From Dietzia aurantiaca (GTDB lineage: Bacteria > Actinomycetota > Actinomycetes > Mycobacteriales > Mycobacteriaceae), in NCBI RefSeq assembly GCF_021033825.1, contig NZ_JAIFXZ010000003.1:124001-188000 (forward strand): 64,000 nucleotides of DNA, given 5' to 3'. Below, in pieces: positions 63,414 through 64,000 of the stretch. Within the stretch, counting starts at the first letter, position 1; each line of letters begins with the position of its first letter. The translations under genes were made by a program, and so were the position numbers. Below the pieces are notes generated by a model. The model was given only the letters and a program-made list of their open reading frames with translations. It was not told the DNA's origin and did not search any database.

Positions 63414-64000
63414 ATGATCGAAGTGGCTGGGCTGACCAAGGCGTTCCGCGGCCGCGAGGTACTGCGGGGCCTCGACCACACCTTCGCCGACGGGCGACTG
63501 ACCTACCTGCTGGGGCTCAACGGTGCGGGCAAGTCGACGCTGCTGCGCTGCATCGGCGGCGTGACCAGGCCCGACGCCGGCGCGGTGCGCATCGACGGCC
63601 GGGCCCCCGCCGCGTTCGAGGCGCCCGTACGACACCTGGGGATGCACCTGTCCGCCGACGCGTTCACCCCCGGCCACTCCGCGCGCCGGCACCTGAGGTG
63701 GCTCGCGGCACTCGGCGGGATCCCGGCCGGGCGGGCCGACGCACTGCTCGACGAGGTGGGCCTGGCCGCCGTGGCCGACCGGCCGGTGGGCGGATTCTCG
63801 CTCGGCATGCGACAGCGGCTCGGGATCGCGTCCGCGCTGGTGGGTAACCCGCGGACCCTGCTGCTCGACGAGCCGCTCAACGGGCTGGACGTGGCCGGCG
63901 TGCTGTGGATGCGCGGGCGCCTGCGGCAGTGGGCGGACGAGGGCAGGTGCGTGGTGGTGGCCTCGCACGCGTTGGCCGAGGTGGAGCGGACCGCCGACGA
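63414..64000 (+). CDS. ABC exporter ATPase, partial (CcmA/ABC-2 type)
   Basis: The first 195 residues of an ATPase that runs off the window. It starts MIEVAGLTKAFRGREVLRGL and has Walker A LGLNGAGKST, signature FSLGMRQRLG and Walker B LLLDEPLNGLD, then the switch His (ASHALAEVE). The LGMRQRLG signature marks the CcmA/DRA-type exporters, whose ABC-2 permease usually follows. It lies five bases after the iron-regulated membrane protein gene, so it is likely iron-repressed too. It has no stop within the window. Confidence 0.88.
   Translation, partial: MIEVAGLTKAFRGREVLRGLDHTFADGRLTYLLGLNGAGKSTLLRCIGGVTRPDAGAVRIDGRAPAAFEAPVRHLGMHLSADAFTPGHSARRHLRWLAALGGIPAGRADALLDEVGLAAVADRPVGGFSLGMRQRLGIASALVGNPRTLLLDEPLNGLDVAGVLWMRGRLRQWADEGRCVVVASHALAEVERTAD

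Overview
The window is very GC-rich and densely packed, with many GTG starts, 4-bp ATGA/GTGA gene overlaps, leaderless-looking promoters and several FadD-type ligases. It also carries an F420-dependent glucose-6-phosphate dehydrogenase, an MTB12-like secreted-antigen domain and IdeR/DtxR-type iron boxes. Together these point to a mycolata-type actinobacterium (order Mycobacteriales). A Dietzia-like genome is my best guess, but this is inference from gene content and was not checked by search. I see no rRNA, tRNA, CRISPR array, prophage or insertion sequence; this is ordinary chromosome with small accessory patches.

Layout. 1-425: no convincing gene, but an inverted repeat. 426-3412: csoR-copZ-copA copper efflux operon with a CsoR operator. 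3542-6960: ChaB/Rho-N protein, DUF2254 membrane protein, ABC ATPase and GntR regulator. 6975-8907: leuA behind a leucine-rich leader peptide and hairpin. 8886-11158: AhpD-like protein, AcuI-type reductase and TetR regulator with a palindromic operator. 11202-20868: secreted lipase, MarR-MFS efflux pair, YhhN protein, alpha/beta hydrolase, FadD ligase, two secreted proteins and a thioesterase. 20895-22556: AidB-like acyl-CoA dehydrogenase. 22738-29092: transaldolase and DeoR regulator divergent from fgd-pgi-gnd, a pentose-phosphate module built around F420. 29148-34880: cytochrome P450 with a CRP/GlxR-like site, Fic protein, FadD, CMD-family protein and DUF5996 protein. 34985-38813: cobalamin riboswitch and btuFCD plus a metallo-beta-lactamase-fold gene. 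38810-43130: DUF1648 protein, iron-regulated siderophore-interacting protein and a TrpXYZ-type ABC importer. 43210-50980: a six-gene glycosyltransferase/WcbI cluster. 51033-55920: two divergent DNA-repair-like genes followed by an esterase, patatin and Baeyer-Villiger-type monooxygenase. 55974-62334: glutaminase-STAS, cupin, and an operon of FAD-Rieske oxidoreductase, an Fe-S-less molybdopterin oxidoreductase and a small helical protein. 62440-64000: iron box, MTB12-like membrane protein and the start of an ABC exporter ATPase.

How the parts work together. Most modules are a regulator beside its likely targets with a visible operator: CsoR, GntR, TetR, MarR, DeoR, the leucine attenuator, the B12 riboswitch and two iron boxes. 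The sugar-phosphate block couples glucose-6-phosphate oxidation to F420 reduction and then to the oxidative and non-oxidative pentose phosphate steps.

The most unusual signals are three. First, a dispersed DNA motif, GTTGTCGTCGTCG (seven exact copies in five genes), is read as Asp, Thr or Ser runs depending on frame. Second, a molybdoenzyme operon encodes a catalytic subunit that has lost its N-terminal Fe-S cysteines and sits beside a FAD-Rieske fusion. Third, a divergent iron-box promoter drives an antigen-like protein plus an ABC exporter.
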